Below the pieces are notes generated by a model. It was not told the DNA's origin. It saw nothing but the letters and a program-made list of their open reading frames with translations, and did no database searches. 37,864 nt of DNA from Nitrososphaerota archaeon. Lineage in GTDB: Archaea; Thermoproteota; Bathyarchaeia; Bathyarchaeales; Bathycorpusculaceae. Shown here piece after piece: positions 18,663 to 26,770 of this stretch (positions are counted from its first letter, which is position 1; every line of letters begins with the position of its first letter). The DNA lies in assembly GCA_031274765.1 (NCBI GenBank), contig JAISPR010000095.1:1-37864 (forward strand). Reading direction: 5' to 3'. The translations under genes and the position numbers were made by a program.

Positions 18663-19910
18663 ATGCACAATAGAGCAGTGAAGCATATGCAACAATCCTA
18701 TTTACGCCTATTAGGAATAGTCGGTAAACCCAATACGGGTAAATCGACATTTTTTTGTGCGGCCACCTTGGCTACTGTAGACATCGCCAACTATCCCTTC
18801 ACCACCATTAAACCCAACCGAGGTGTCGGCTATGTCCGCACCCCCTGTGTTCATCCAGAATTTAGAGTACAAGACAACCCCAAAAATAGTCTCTGTCTCA
18901 ACAATTCCCGTCTGGTACCCGTGGAACTCGTCGACATTGCTGGCATTGTACCAGGGGCCTGGGAAGGCCGTGGGTTAGGTAATCAATTTCTCGACGAAAT
19001 CCGACGCGCAGACGCCTTAATTCACATAATTGATGCTTCCGGGGGAACCGATATTGAAGGTAAAAGTTGCAAACCCGGCGAACACGACCCCATAGAAGAC
19101 ATAGAATTTCTTGAAAAAGAAATTACCATGTGGATGGTTACAATTCTAAAAAAAGAATGGCCACGAATCGCGCGCACCGCTGAACAGGACAAAAAAGGTA
19201 TCGCTCATCACCTCGAAGACCGTCTAAACGGATTAGGTATCAAAAAACAATACATCAACGAAGCCATACGCAAAGCAAATTTAAACATAGATAAACCCGC
19301 CACATGGAGTGAGGAGGATTTTTATCGCTTTGTAGATAACCTCCGGCGCATCTCAAAACCTCTCTTAATTGTCGCCAATAAAATCGATTTACCCAACGCA
19401 CAAAACAATGTAGAGCGCATAAAAAAACTTGGACACACCATTATCTCTGCTAGCGCAGAAGCAGAACTTGCCCTCAGACGTGCTGCCGAAAAGGACTTAA
19501 TTACCTATACCCCGGGGGACAAAGAGTTTACAATTAAGCACCCTGAAAAACTGTCCACAAACCAAATCCAAGCATTAGAGCGCATTAGAGAAAAAATTCT
19601 AAATGCTAATGGCTCAAGCGGCATACAAGAAGCCATAAACACAGCTTACTTCAAACTTCTCAACATGATAACAGTCTATCCCGTTGAAGACCACGAGCAT
19701 TTAACAGACCACAACAAACGTATCCTGCCTGATGCCTATCTTGTACCCAAGGGCACCACTGCACGACAGTTTGCCTACATAATCCACAGTGAATTAGGAG
19801 ACAATTTTCTCTATGCAATTAATGCCAGAGATAAGCGGCGAATCGGAGAAGATACCATCTTAGAAGACCGAGACGTCATAAGCATAGTCAGTACCAAAAA
19901 GCGAGCTTAA
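18663..19910 (+). CDS. YchF/Obg-type GTP-binding protein with TGS domain
   Basis: A cytoplasmic P-loop GTPase of the archaeal YchF group linked to ribosomes in its family. The G1 motif is GKPNTGKST at about 20-28, the G2 region PFTTIKPNRGVGYVR, the G3 motif DIAGI near 100, and the G4 motif NKID near 240. NKID rather than NxxE suits guanine. A helical insert follows G3, and a TGS domain closes the protein (about 320-412, DAYLVPKGTTARQFAYIIH). Start: ATG at 18663, or the in-frame ATG at 18687, which has GTGA five bases upstream. Length up to 415, as in archaeal relatives. It is separated from glmU by 111 bases. Confidence 0.9.
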   Translation: MHNRAVKHMQQSYLRLLGIVGKPNTGKSTFFCAATLATVDIANYPFTTIKPNRGVGYVRTPCVHPEFRVQDNPKNSLCLNNSRLVPVELVDIAGIVPGAWEGRGLGNQFLDEIRRADALIHIIDASGGTDIEGKSCKPGEHDPIEDIEFLEKEITMWMVTILKKEWPRIARTAEQDKKGIAHHLEDRLNGLGIKKQYINEAIRKANLNIDKPATWSEEDFYRFVDNLRRISKPLLIVANKIDLPNAQNNVERIKKLGHTIISASAEAELALRRAAEKDLITYTPGDKEFTIKHPEKLSTNQIQALERIREKILNANGSSGIQEAINTAYFKLLNMITVYPVEDHEHLTDHNKRILPDAYLVPKGTTARQFAYIIHSELGDNFLYAINARDKRRIGEDTILEDRDVISIVSTKKRA

Positions 19911-20323
19911 GATAACGCATACGCATAACAAAAAATGCAAATAAAAAGAGTTACTGTTTATCTTGGTAGTTTGAGTGAAAATTTGTGTTTAATAATTTCC
20001 CAGATAAACAACAAAATGCTACCTAAAAAACAAACAAACCAATCAAAATAAAGATACAAATGCCAAAACTAATCATACAGCCTATCCACACGCAAAAAAC
20101 AGCCCCTTAACTATAGCCATCGCAAACAAACAACGAAAAAATGCCATTAAACACATAAATCAAACCACACCAGGGTTCAACCACAAAAACATATCCTGAC
20201 ACTAAACAAAAAGATGTTATGAGCGCTTTCACAGACATATTCAGCTCATTCACAAAAATAGCAGAACAGCAACATAGGCACAAAATACCCGCATATCGCA
20301 AGACGTCATTGTTCAACTGGTTT

Positions 20324-20339
20324 CTGCTACAGGTAGTGG
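20324..20339. repeat. Palindrome, first of a pair
   Basis: CTGCTACAGGTAGTGG is an imperfect inverted repeat (about 5-6 bp arms around AG) and matches the palindrome at 20410-20425 at 14 of 16 positions. Its TGCTACAGGTA core resembles the CCGCTAC-N-GGTA core inside both MITE copies. Confidence 0.55.
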
Positions 20340-20409
20340 TTTTTTGTCAAAAAATTTTGCATATAACGTTTGATTTGTTTGTTTGCTTTACAGCTGTTTG
20401 TGTGCTGAG

Positions 20410-20425
20410 CCGCTACAGGTAGCGG
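20410..20425. repeat. Palindrome, second of a pair
   Basis: CCGCTACAGGTAGCGG has perfect 7-bp arms (CCGCTAC/GTAGCGG) around AG. It is a good candidate for an RNA hairpin or a protein binding site, and may mark the degraded relative of a MITE core. Confidence 0.6.
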
Positions 20426-20540
20426 TTGGCAAAAGAAAGCTAACCCGCCTGTTTAGTAGTAACTATAAATGTGAACTAAAAGACTGTTTTGGGCGGTCAG
20501 TAGTATCGTTTCTAAATTATGTAACAGTACGTTTGATTTT

Positions 20541-21419
20541 CTATTCAGGATTCCAAATGACCCTATTTGCTAGCTTTAAACTTAAGCAATTCCGCTGAGG
20601 ACACATTTCAACACACCGCAAACAAAGCACACACATTGAAGTTGCAATTTTTCCTGTTTTTTTCTCGTAGATTTCGGTGACCTGCACAGGGCAGACACGT
20701 TTACAGATGCCACATTTGGTACATTTTTCCCCATCTTTGCTTAATCCCAGAAACGGAAGAACACGAAACCGCTTAACCCTGTTTATGGCGGCAAAGGATA
20801 TACCTGTGGGGCAGAAACGGCACCAAAAACGGCGGACTTTAAATGATGCCCCCAACGTAACTCCGACAAAGATAACGGCAAGGGGCAAAGCAAACCAGCT
20901 TTTCTGCAAATACATCAATATTTCACCCACATATGGATAGGTGAAATAAATGCCACTGATTTCGAAGAGGGCTCCAAACGGCGGCTTCCATGGCAGAACT
21001 ATAGTCTGCAGGGGTTCAAGAAAGAAGAGGTAGGGCAAAAACGGTGGACGCAACCAAATAAAATTTGACAACTCGAAAAAACTAACTGAACTTAAAAAAA
21101 TTAGCAGCACCAGTAGAAAAATCATAAAGACCACACTATATCGGATTATGTGGAGTAGGTGGTTGATTTTTTGAGGCAGTGACCAATAGGGGATTTTTAA
21201 GTGTTTACGCAACAGTGTAATGGTATCCATGTATAAGCCAAAGGGGCATAGCCAGCCGCAAAAGAAACGGCCTAAAAAAAGGGTCATGCCGAAAACAATA
21301 AGTAACAATACGCCTTTCCAGACACCAATGGTGGATAGATAGAAAATTAGGAAGAAGAACAACAGCTGAATGATGTAGCGGAATGTGCTGATTTTTCCAC
21401 GTTTATTTTTCCAATTCAA
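20541..21419 (-). CDS. Polyferredoxin membrane protein (NapH-like)
   Basis: An integral membrane electron-transfer protein of 292 residues. About five hydrophobic helices alternate with two cysteine motifs typical of the NapH/CcoG-like group: CGWLCPFG at about residues 54-61 and CRFCPTG near 200. Two 4Fe-4S ferredoxin clusters follow near the C-terminus (CTKCGICKRVCP at about 239-250 and CVLCLRCVEMCP near 267-278). It probably passes electrons between a quinol or ferredoxin pool and an unidentified partner. The start is a TTG at 21419 with GGTGC at 21424-21428 upstream; no ATG fits. It stands alone, and no periplasmic reductase genes are adjacent. Confidence 0.88.
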   Translation of the reverse strand: MNWKNKRGKISTFRYIIQLLFFFLIFYLSTIGVWKGVLLLIVFGMTLFLGRFFCGWLCPFGLYMDTITLLRKHLKIPYWSLPQKINHLLHIIRYSVVFMIFLLVLLIFLSSVSFFELSNFIWLRPPFLPYLFFLEPLQTIVLPWKPPFGALFEISGIYFTYPYVGEILMYLQKSWFALPLAVIFVGVTLGASFKVRRFWCRFCPTGISFAAINRVKRFRVLPFLGLSKDGEKCTKCGICKRVCPVQVTEIYEKKTGKIATSMCVLCLRCVEMCPQRNCLSLKLANRVIWNPE

Positions 21420-21492
21420 AAAAGCACCTTTGTCGGAACTATTGTTCCTGTTTAGGAGACTTTGGGGGCTTAAGTATATTTCTTAGTTAAAA

Positions 21493-21507
21493 CCGCTCTT
21501 AGAACGG
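21493..21507. promoter_or_regulatory. Near-perfect 15-bp palindrome, operator candidate
   Basis: CCGCTCTTAGAACGG reads almost the same on the opposite strand (CCG/CGG and TCT/AGA pairs). It lies 54 bases before the small ORF at 21561 and just after an AT-rich AAGTATATTTC near 21473 that could be its TATA box. The inner CTCTTAGAAC also occurs in two other intergenic places (6913-6922, 30563-30572). Confidence 0.4.
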
Positions 21508-21560
21508 GTCTTTATCAACTATGAACTACTTTGTTGTTACTATTCAGCAGGAGGATTTAC

Positions 21561-21638
21561 ATGCGTTTACGACAACCTGTGAAAATCGCATGGAAGAGTG
21601 GCAAATTACAAAATGATGTGATGCTTGAATCTGTTTAA
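21561..21638 (+). CDS. Possible 25-residue small protein or truncated gene start
   Basis: The ATG has one of the best ribosome sites in the window, AGGAGGAT at 21549-21556, four bases upstream. The product begins MRLRQPVKIAWKSGK, is basic and has no membrane segment. The stop at 21636-21638 is only ten bases before MITE copy B begins. Either it is a real microprotein, or the 5' end of a longer gene whose remainder was lost, perhaps when the MITE inserted. No family is recognised. Confidence 0.4.
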   Translation: MRLRQPVKIAWKSGKLQNDVMLESV

Positions 21639-21648
21639 TATCCAAAAT

Positions 21649-21763
21649 CAGACTGCGTAAAAAGTCAAAAATAACAGCTAACCGCTACCGGTAATGTATA
21701 CCGCTTCCTTTGTTACTGTATGTTGTGGTCTTGGCGAATTTTATCGGAGTTTTGCACAGGTTT
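21649..21763. mobile_element. MITE-like element, copy B
   Basis: A non-coding element of about 115 bp homologous along its length to copy A at 179-289. The left end is CAGACTGCGTAAAA; the right end, read on the other strand, is the more decayed AAACCTGTGCAAAA. The shared core is GCTAACCGCTAC-N-GGTAAT, and a shared TGTTGTGGT and GAATTTTATC lie towards the right. It ends about 20 bases past the stop of the DUF424 gene, much as copy A ends about 24 bases past metG. Confidence 0.7.
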
Positions 21764-21782
21764 ATTGGAGATTTATATCTGG

Positions 21783-22082
21783 TTAGAGTTTTATGATTTG
21801 TGCGTGTGGGATACCCTCGATTTTTAACACTGCCTCGGGGTGTACATATCCCTTTGATATGGCGGTTTCTACACAGGTTTTGCCCACCAAGTTTACAATG
21901 GCAGAATTACTGATTAACCCCATAGCCTCCTCGACTGTTGTTTTTTTGCCTCGGTAAAACTCGGTTTTAATCCGAAAAACAATCTTTCCTTCTCTAAGCG
22001 TTCTGCCTAACAAGTCACAATCGCAAACGGCTAAAATTATACTATTGCCAACTTTTTTAACATTTAAATAGACATCCGCCAA
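21783..22082 (-). CDS. DUF424 family protein
   Basis: A 99-residue archaeal protein of the DUF424 family, function unknown but usually found beside translation genes. The opening MADVYLNVKKVGNSIILAVCD and the closing EAVLKIEGIPHAQIIKL are typical. The start ATG at 22082 is four bases after the aIF2-beta stop, so the two are almost certainly one operon and translated together, and a role in initiation or ribosome function is a fair inference. MITE copy B follows. Confidence 0.88.
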   Translation of the reverse strand: MADVYLNVKKVGNSIILAVCDCDLLGRTLREGKIVFRIKTEFYRGKKTTVEEAMGLISNSAIVNLVGKTCVETAISKGYVHPEAVLKIEGIPHAQIIKL

Positions 22083-22086
22083 ACTC

Positions 22087-22497
22087 TCACAACTGCTTTA
22101 TAGATGACTTTGCGCCACACGCATTACAAACCAAAAACGAGAGCCGTTTTTCTTTAACAAGTTTCGTATCTGGGCGTTTACACACCGGACATACAACATA
22201 CCCTTCTAGATAACGCTGCAAAAGTCGTTCGAAACTATCCACTCGGAACTTACCCTGAAAAATGGCGCGGGAATCATGAAACGTGGCAGCAGTGGCCATT
22301 TCACGGGTGAGAAACTTTAAGATATGTTGAGGGTCACGATCCAATGCATCGGCGATGTCTTTAAAATTGGCAATTATTGTGCGCATACCAATAGTTTGGG
22401 TTAATATGCGGGGTAGTTCTAAACGTTCTTTTTTGGTTTGAACTTCGGGCATTTGTTTGGCTGCACGGGTTAGCAGGTCATCGTAGTTAAACGTCAT
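22087..22497 (-). CDS. eif2b: Translation initiation factor aIF2 subunit beta
   Basis: The beta subunit of the heterotrimeric factor aIF2, which delivers initiator Met-tRNA to the small ribosomal subunit with GTP. The 136-residue length is typical. An N-terminal helix (YDDLLTRAAKQMP) is followed by the alpha-beta core and a C-terminal zinc ribbon (CPVCKRPDTKL and CNACG). Start: the ATG at 22497, with GTGA six bases upstream; the reading frame continues further upstream, but without homology. A TATA box at 22529-22538 would place the transcript start about ten bases before the ATG. It is followed by the DUF424 gene after four bases. Confidence 0.95.
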   Translation of the reverse strand: MTFNYDDLLTRAAKQMPEVQTKKERLELPRILTQTIGMRTIIANFKDIADALDRDPQHILKFLTREMATAATFHDSRAIFQGKFRVDSFERLLQRYLEGYVVCPVCKRPDTKLVKEKRLSFLVCNACGAKSSIKQL

Positions 22498-22908
22498 GTT
22501 TTCACTTCCCTCAAAGAAGAGGCTTGCATATATAAAAATTATAATGTTGTGTTTGGGTTTCTTTGTTGGGTTTTGGCGGGGTTCTGTGTTTTTTAAGAGT
22601 TGTCTGCTACAATAAATGGAAAAGTAGTTTTTTAGGTGATACTTTATTCGCAATTTAACCCCTAACAAACCTCAACCAGCAAACCGCAGAACTAAACTTT
22701 AACTCCACAACCCCCACATACATAAAACTCTAAAGAAAAAAGACTACTGATCCCATATTCAAATCTACACAGGTTGTCACCTCGATAATCACAAATGACC
22801 ACACAATATAGAGACGGCCATAACCCGCTAATAACAAACCCCACAAAGTACACAACCAAACAACAACAAAACGGGCAAATCAAACGACACCTTCAAAGCC
22901 AAACAAAG
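22498..22908. other. Gene-free stretch, promoter plus A+C-rich tract
   Basis: Apart from the aIF2-beta promoter, the stretch from about 22690 to 22908 is low-complexity and A+C-rich on the + strand, and its minus-strand ORF of 63 codons is an artefact of that bias. It ends exactly where the decayed insertion sequence begins. Confidence 0.55.
22529..22538 (-). promoter_or_regulatory. TATA box of the aIF2-beta/DUF424 operon
   Basis: TTTTTATATA read on the minus strand, about 37 bases before the aIF2-beta ATG, giving a short leader that contains the GTGA ribosome site. This is a typical archaeal core promoter. Confidence 0.65.
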
Positions 22909-23422
22909 CAAAAAATTGGTCGTGTCTTACAATTGGCTAACTTTTAATTCCTACATGTTTGGTTTAATTTGTGGGTGTGGTTTGTGTGTTTGGGTTGTGT
23001 GTTTTTGTGGTTTTTTTGTTGGGGTTGTATGTTTGTGTTTATGTGGGTTGGGTTTGTTGTGTTGTTTTGGCATGAAGTTTTGTATTGTGTTTGTTTGTGT
23101 TGGTTGGGTTGTGTTTTTGTTGAGGGTTGAATCCCTGTGCTACGACTGAATAGTTACTTGCTTTCTTTGGTAGGTGGGGCCGCATAGTTCTGGGATTATT
23201 TTTTCTTGTTCTTTGATTAGGGTGATTTTTAGGATTTCTTTGGGTAGGTTTATGTTTGCTATTTGTCTGGATAAGTTGGTAAGGCTTATATTGTCTTGGA
23301 TGTTTATTTGTGTTTGGACTGTTATCATGGGTTTCACTCTTGTTGTTTTGGTTGATAACATAGAGTGGACTCGTTGCAGTCCTTAAAAAGTTAGCCAATA
23401 ACTGGACAGCACCAATTTTTTG
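22909..23422 (-). mobile_element. Decayed insertion sequence with ~41-bp terminal inverted repeats
   Basis: The ends, 22909-22949 and 23382-23422, are inverted repeats. The outer 12 bases CAAAAAATTGGT are identical, and after a diverged middle the block ATTGGCTAACTTTT matches again, giving roughly 30 of 41 positions. Inside, next to the right end, a minus-strand frame encodes the N-terminus of a transposase (23140-23328) that stops after 62 codons. The remaining left half is G+T-rich low-complexity sequence with no coding value. At about 514 bp it is too short for an active element. No clear target duplication is seen. Confidence 0.65.
23140..23328 (-). pseudogene. Transposase N-terminal fragment
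   Basis: The 62-residue frame starts MITVQTQINIQ with GTGA just upstream, and ends soon after ELCGPTYQRKQ. The pattern of a beta-rich start followed by E-x-CG-x-x-YxR resembles the beginning of several archaeal transposases, where an FKRAGT-type continuation would be expected; here there is a stop instead. The catalytic region is absent. Position and orientation, opening beside one inverted repeat and pointing inward, fit a transposase. Family assignment is from memory of the motif and is uncertain. Confidence 0.5.
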
Positions 23423-23648
23423 TGTTTTGCGTTTTGTTTTTGTGTCTTAATGCAAAATTTCAAATGACAGCACTGAGGTGTATTAACTAAGGTGTATTAT
23501 AATCTATCTGGAAGGTGCATTTCCATCTATTGTGCTAATTCATGGGGGTGTATGTAAATTTTAGTGCTAAAAATACGGTAGGTTTATTTTGTTCGGCAAA
23601 AATCGCTATTAATATAAAGTCGGAAGCTACTGTATGTTATGTCTTCCG
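23423..23648 (+). promoter_or_regulatory. Upstream region of the coiled-coil gene: direct and inverted repeats
   Basis: AGGTGTATTA occurs twice, at 23476-23485 and 23490-23499, in near tandem. A TATA-like TATTAATATAAAG lies at about 23607-23619. Just after it, CGGAAG at 23621-23626 and CTTCCG at 23643-23648 form a six-base inverted repeat across the likely transcript start, a possible operator or leader hairpin. Confidence 0.45.
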
Positions 23649-23664
23649 TTCAGAAGGCTAGCGC

Positions 23665-24609
23665 TTGACAGAGAAACAAAAACCCAGTCAAATATCAAAC
23701 ATCAATATTCAAATTGACAAGTTAAAGCAACAAATACACGAGAATAGTGAGCAGATAAAAAAGTTTATCGAAAAAAGAGATCAGCTTCATGCAAAAATAC
23801 GCATCACTCATGAAGAAGTAAACAAACTTAAAGTTGAACGTGACGCTCTAAATCTACGTGTTAAAGAGCTAAAGCAACAAAGAAACGCCGTCAGAGTCAA
23901 TGTTACTCCAATTATGGATGAAATGAAGACTCTAAACGATAAAATTGATGCCCTCAAAAAAAATCTACCCCGTATTAGCCGTCAAGAACTTCAACAAGAA
24001 CTCGATGCCATAGAATGGAAAATCTCCACCACCACCATGGACCTCCAAGAAGAACGTCACCTTATTGACAATGTTAAAGAATTAGAAACCCAACTCATCA
24101 ATTACAAAAAAATTGCTATCCAACACAAAAAAATCAAAGAACTCCTCGAACACCGCAAAACGTTTGACACTCAAGCCGATGTCTACCACAAAGAATTAAC
24201 TGATGTCGCAAAAAAAAGTCAAGACTTACACGCTATAATGATAGAAAAAGTCACCGCCATACGACGCGACCGAGCTGAAGCCAACGGACTTCACCAATCA
24301 TTTGTTAGAGCCAAAGAACAAAACACCCTCATGTATGAGCAAATCCGCCAACTAATAAACCAAGCAACCGGTATTCGAGCAACTCTACGAGACCAATACC
24401 ATATTCGCCGCAAAGAAGACCAAACCCGACGCAAAAATGACGAAGAAAAACGCCGCCAAGAACAAACTGAACGTTCCATCAAAGAACAGGCCATTAAAGA
24501 AAAAATTGGAACTGAAGCTCGAGAAAAACTCAACCGCGGAGAAAAAGTAAACTGGGAAGAATTTGCAATGATGCTTGGAGACGATGAATACAACGAAACC
24601 GAAGCGTAA
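23665..24609 (+). CDS. COG1340-type archaeal coiled-coil protein
   Basis: A 314-residue, almost wholly helical protein with heptad patterns from about residue 12 to 285, rich in Lys, Glu, Gln and Arg, and a short globular end (REKLNRGEKVNWEEFAMML) conserved in this archaeal family. Members are often mislabelled phosphoserine phosphatase; the true function is unknown. A TAG stop lies two codons upstream (23658-23660), so the TTG at 23665 is the only reasonable start. The DUF373 gene follows after 38 bases, probably in the same operon, and uppS lies after that. Confidence 0.85.
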   Translation: MTEKQKPSQISNINIQIDKLKQQIHENSEQIKKFIEKRDQLHAKIRITHEEVNKLKVERDALNLRVKELKQQRNAVRVNVTPIMDEMKTLNDKIDALKKNLPRISRQELQQELDAIEWKISTTTMDLQEERHLIDNVKELETQLINYKKIAIQHKKIKELLEHRKTFDTQADVYHKELTDVAKKSQDLHAIMIEKVTAIRRDRAEANGLHQSFVRAKEQNTLMYEQIRQLINQATGIRATLRDQYHIRRKEDQTRRKNDEEKRRQEQTERSIKEQAIKEKIGTEAREKLNRGEKVNWEEFAMMLGDDEYNETEA

Positions 24610-24647
24610 ACTTAATGTTAAGTGCCGTGTAAGAGATATCGGTTTAG

Positions 24648-25892
24648 ATGGCTAAGCGGGAGACAAAACAAGAGAAGCAAAAACGCGTCCTCATTTTATG
24701 TGTTGACAGAGATGGGGATATAGAAACTAAAGCAAAACTCAAAACACCGCTTCTTGGTCGAACCACCAACGTAGAGGGCGCGGTTACACTTGCACTAAAC
24801 GACCCCGAAGAACCTGACGCTAATGCAATGTTTGAAGCGGTTCGTCTCTATGACCGCATGGTTCAAGAAAAACAACCCAACGAAGTCATAGAAATTGCTA
24901 CCCTCGCAGGTTCGGATTTAGGAGGCGTTAACGCAGACAGAAAATTGTCTGCTGAATTAGAGAGCTTAATAAAAACTTTTGAACCCACCGAAGCCATACT
25001 GGTCTCAGACGGCTACTCCGATGAAGCTGTGTTACCCCTTATCAGTTCAAGAGTACCTGTGTCTTCGATACGACGAATTGTCATAAAACACAGTGAATCC
25101 ATCGAGGAAACCGCCGCCGTCTTTACAAAATATATCCGCATGCTCGTTGATGACCCACGTTATGCCCGAGTAGCATTAGGCCTACCAGGTATTTTAGTTT
25201 TGGTTTTTGGAATTCTCTGGGCCATTAATCGCTTCATACCCGATGCCATCACTTGGTACGGTATTATAATTGCCATAATATTTGGCGGGTTTTTACTTCT
25301 CAAAGGCTTTGGCGCTGACAGAAAAGCCAAAGATTTCTATATTTGGGTCAGAGACTATACTCCACCACCCCTACCGATTCAAATCTCAAACTATGCGGTC
25401 ATAGCAGGCATACTCTGTGTAGCAGTGAGCATCTATCTGGGAGTTGCCAATGTTATTCGCTATGTACCCTTCTCATCAGATCCCAGTGTTTGGTTAAATC
25501 TTATTCCTTTAGTGGCCAATTATTTCATAAAAGGTGTCCAAACCCTACTCATTATTGGTATAGACATTGTTTTGTCGGGACGATGTGTACGTTTATATGC
25601 TGAACGTGATTCGCGGCTATTGCGTAACGGTGCTTTTATTGTAACCGTCACATGGTTTTGGTGGATTTTGGATGCAACCGCAACCCTGCTTGTCACCCCC
25701 CTATATCCCGATGTTGCATTTATAAGTTTTGCTAATACAGCGTTTGCTGATTTTATTCTCAAAATTATAGTGGGCATACTTATTGGGATAGCATCAATTT
25801 TATTGGTTTATATTGCTAATCATTCAGTTAAAGATTTTTTCAAAAAAGACACGGAAGCCGAAAACCCAGAGGCCACACACCAAGAACAATAA
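24648..25892 (+). CDS. DUF373 family membrane protein
   Basis: A 414-residue archaeal DUF373 protein. The soluble N-terminal part (about 1-165) opens with VLILCVDRDGDIETKA, contains GSDLGG and a VSDGYSDEAVLP segment, and looks like a Rossmann-like nucleotide or metal domain with several conserved aspartates. It is followed by about six membrane helices (about 175-395). The biochemical role is not known. It sits between the coiled-coil gene and uppS on the same strand, a neighbourhood that hints at envelope or lipid-carrier functions. Confidence 0.9.
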   Translation: MAKRETKQEKQKRVLILCVDRDGDIETKAKLKTPLLGRTTNVEGAVTLALNDPEEPDANAMFEAVRLYDRMVQEKQPNEVIEIATLAGSDLGGVNADRKLSAELESLIKTFEPTEAILVSDGYSDEAVLPLISSRVPVSSIRRIVIKHSESIEETAAVFTKYIRMLVDDPRYARVALGLPGILVLVFGILWAINRFIPDAITWYGIIIAIIFGGFLLLKGFGADRKAKDFYIWVRDYTPPPLPIQISNYAVIAGILCVAVSIYLGVANVIRYVPFSSDPSVWLNLIPLVANYFIKGVQTLLIIGIDIVLSGRCVRLYAERDSRLLRNGAFIVTVTWFWWILDATATLLVTPLYPDVAFISFANTAFADFILKIIVGILIGIASILLVYIANHSVKDFFKKDTEAENPEATHQEQ

Positions 25893-25987
25893 TCCCTCAA
25901 GGGTGAGTTGGTTGGGAGAAACTTTAAGTGATACTATCCGAGTTAACATTGTACTTTGTGGTATATGTTATTAAGTGGGGTTTATGA

Positions 25988-26770
25988 GTGCTTAAACGTG
26001 TTCTTTCTACTTTTGGAGTCTATAAGCTCTATGAGGCGTGGTTATGGCGCCAAGTTAAAAGCGGAGTTCCACCCGAGCATATTGCTATAATCTTGGATGG
26101 AAATCGGCGTTGGGCTTCTGAACAGGCGCTCAATCCCTGGCTGGGACATGAACGCGGCGCCGAAACAGTTGAGCGACTTTTAGATTGGTGTTTAAAAGTA
26201 AATGTAAAATTTGTAACACTTTATACGTTTTCTATGGAAAATTTTACACGCAATTCTAAAGAAGTAGAGGAGATAATGCGGATTGCCCAGGAACGATTTT
26301 GTAAATTATTAACCGATGAACGGATACATAAAAATAAAGTCCATGTCAAGGTCATCGGTCGGACCAATTTATTGCCTGAGGAGTTACGACAAAGCATAGC
26401 TGATGTAGAACGGGTTACAGAGGAGTATAGTAATCAGTTTTTAAATTTTGCATTTGCCTATGGAGGGCGAGCAGAAATCGTTGATGCGGCCAGGGTTATT
26501 GCTCAGAAGGTTAAAGAAGGGGAGTTGGAACCTTTGGATATTCATGAGAGTACGTTTGAACGTTATCTCTATACTAGCCATATGACTAAGCAGGAACCGG
26601 ACCTGATTATTCGAACGTCCGGAGAGGAGCGGATGAGCGGGTTTCTTTTGTGGCAATCTGCCTACAGTGAGTTAGCATTTTTGGATGTGTATTGGCCGGA
26701 TTTTCGGTTTATTGATTTGTTGCGGGCTATTCGAACTTTTCAGAATCGCAAGCGACGTTATGGTATTTAA
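25988..26770 (+). CDS. uppS: Z-type prenyltransferase (undecaprenyl/dolichyl diphosphate synthase)
   Basis: The enzyme adds isopentenyl units in cis to a short allylic diphosphate to build the long lipid carrier (dolichol type) for N-glycosylation. The catalytic motif DGNRRW is at residues 37-42, followed by GHERGAETVERLLDW, YTFSMENFTR and the closing RTSGEERMSGFLLWQSAYSELAF, which holds the arginines for substrate phosphate. Length 260 is normal. The start is GTG at 25988; the ATG four bases upstream is out of frame and ends after three codons. It shares orientation with DUF373 and may be cotranscribed. A small hairpin at 26856-26872 may end the transcript. Confidence 0.93.
   Translation: MLKRVLSTFGVYKLYEAWLWRQVKSGVPPEHIAIILDGNRRWASEQALNPWLGHERGAETVERLLDWCLKVNVKFVTLYTFSMENFTRNSKEVEEIMRIAQERFCKLLTDERIHKNKVHVKVIGRTNLLPEELRQSIADVERVTEEYSNQFLNFAFAYGGRAEIVDAARVIAQKVKEGELEPLDIHESTFERYLYTSHMTKQEPDLIIRTSGEERMSGFLLWQSAYSELAFLDVYWPDFRFIDLLRAIRTFQNRKRRYGI

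Larger units (their letters stand above)
19911..20540. other. Gene-free stretch with two related hairpins
   Basis: The first 300 bases are A+C-rich on the + strand and give hydrophobic false ORFs on the other strand. Two related palindromes lie at 20324-20339 and 20410-20425. No gene is supported. Confidence 0.55.

Noticed and set aside
20107-20316. 69-residue membrane-like minus-strand ORF
   Set aside because: The + strand here is A+C-rich, so the minus frame is falsely hydrophobic; no start signal supports it.
22916-23149. 77-residue hydrophobic, cysteine-rich + strand ORF
   Set aside because: It comes from a G+T-rich low-complexity tract inside the decayed insertion sequence; the amino acid make-up (V, F, C, G, L, W) is what such sequence always gives.
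23039-23398. 119-residue minus-strand ORF across the insertion sequence
   Set aside because: It is rich in Asn, Lys, Pro, Thr and His from A+C-rich sequence and overlaps the better transposase fragment in another frame.
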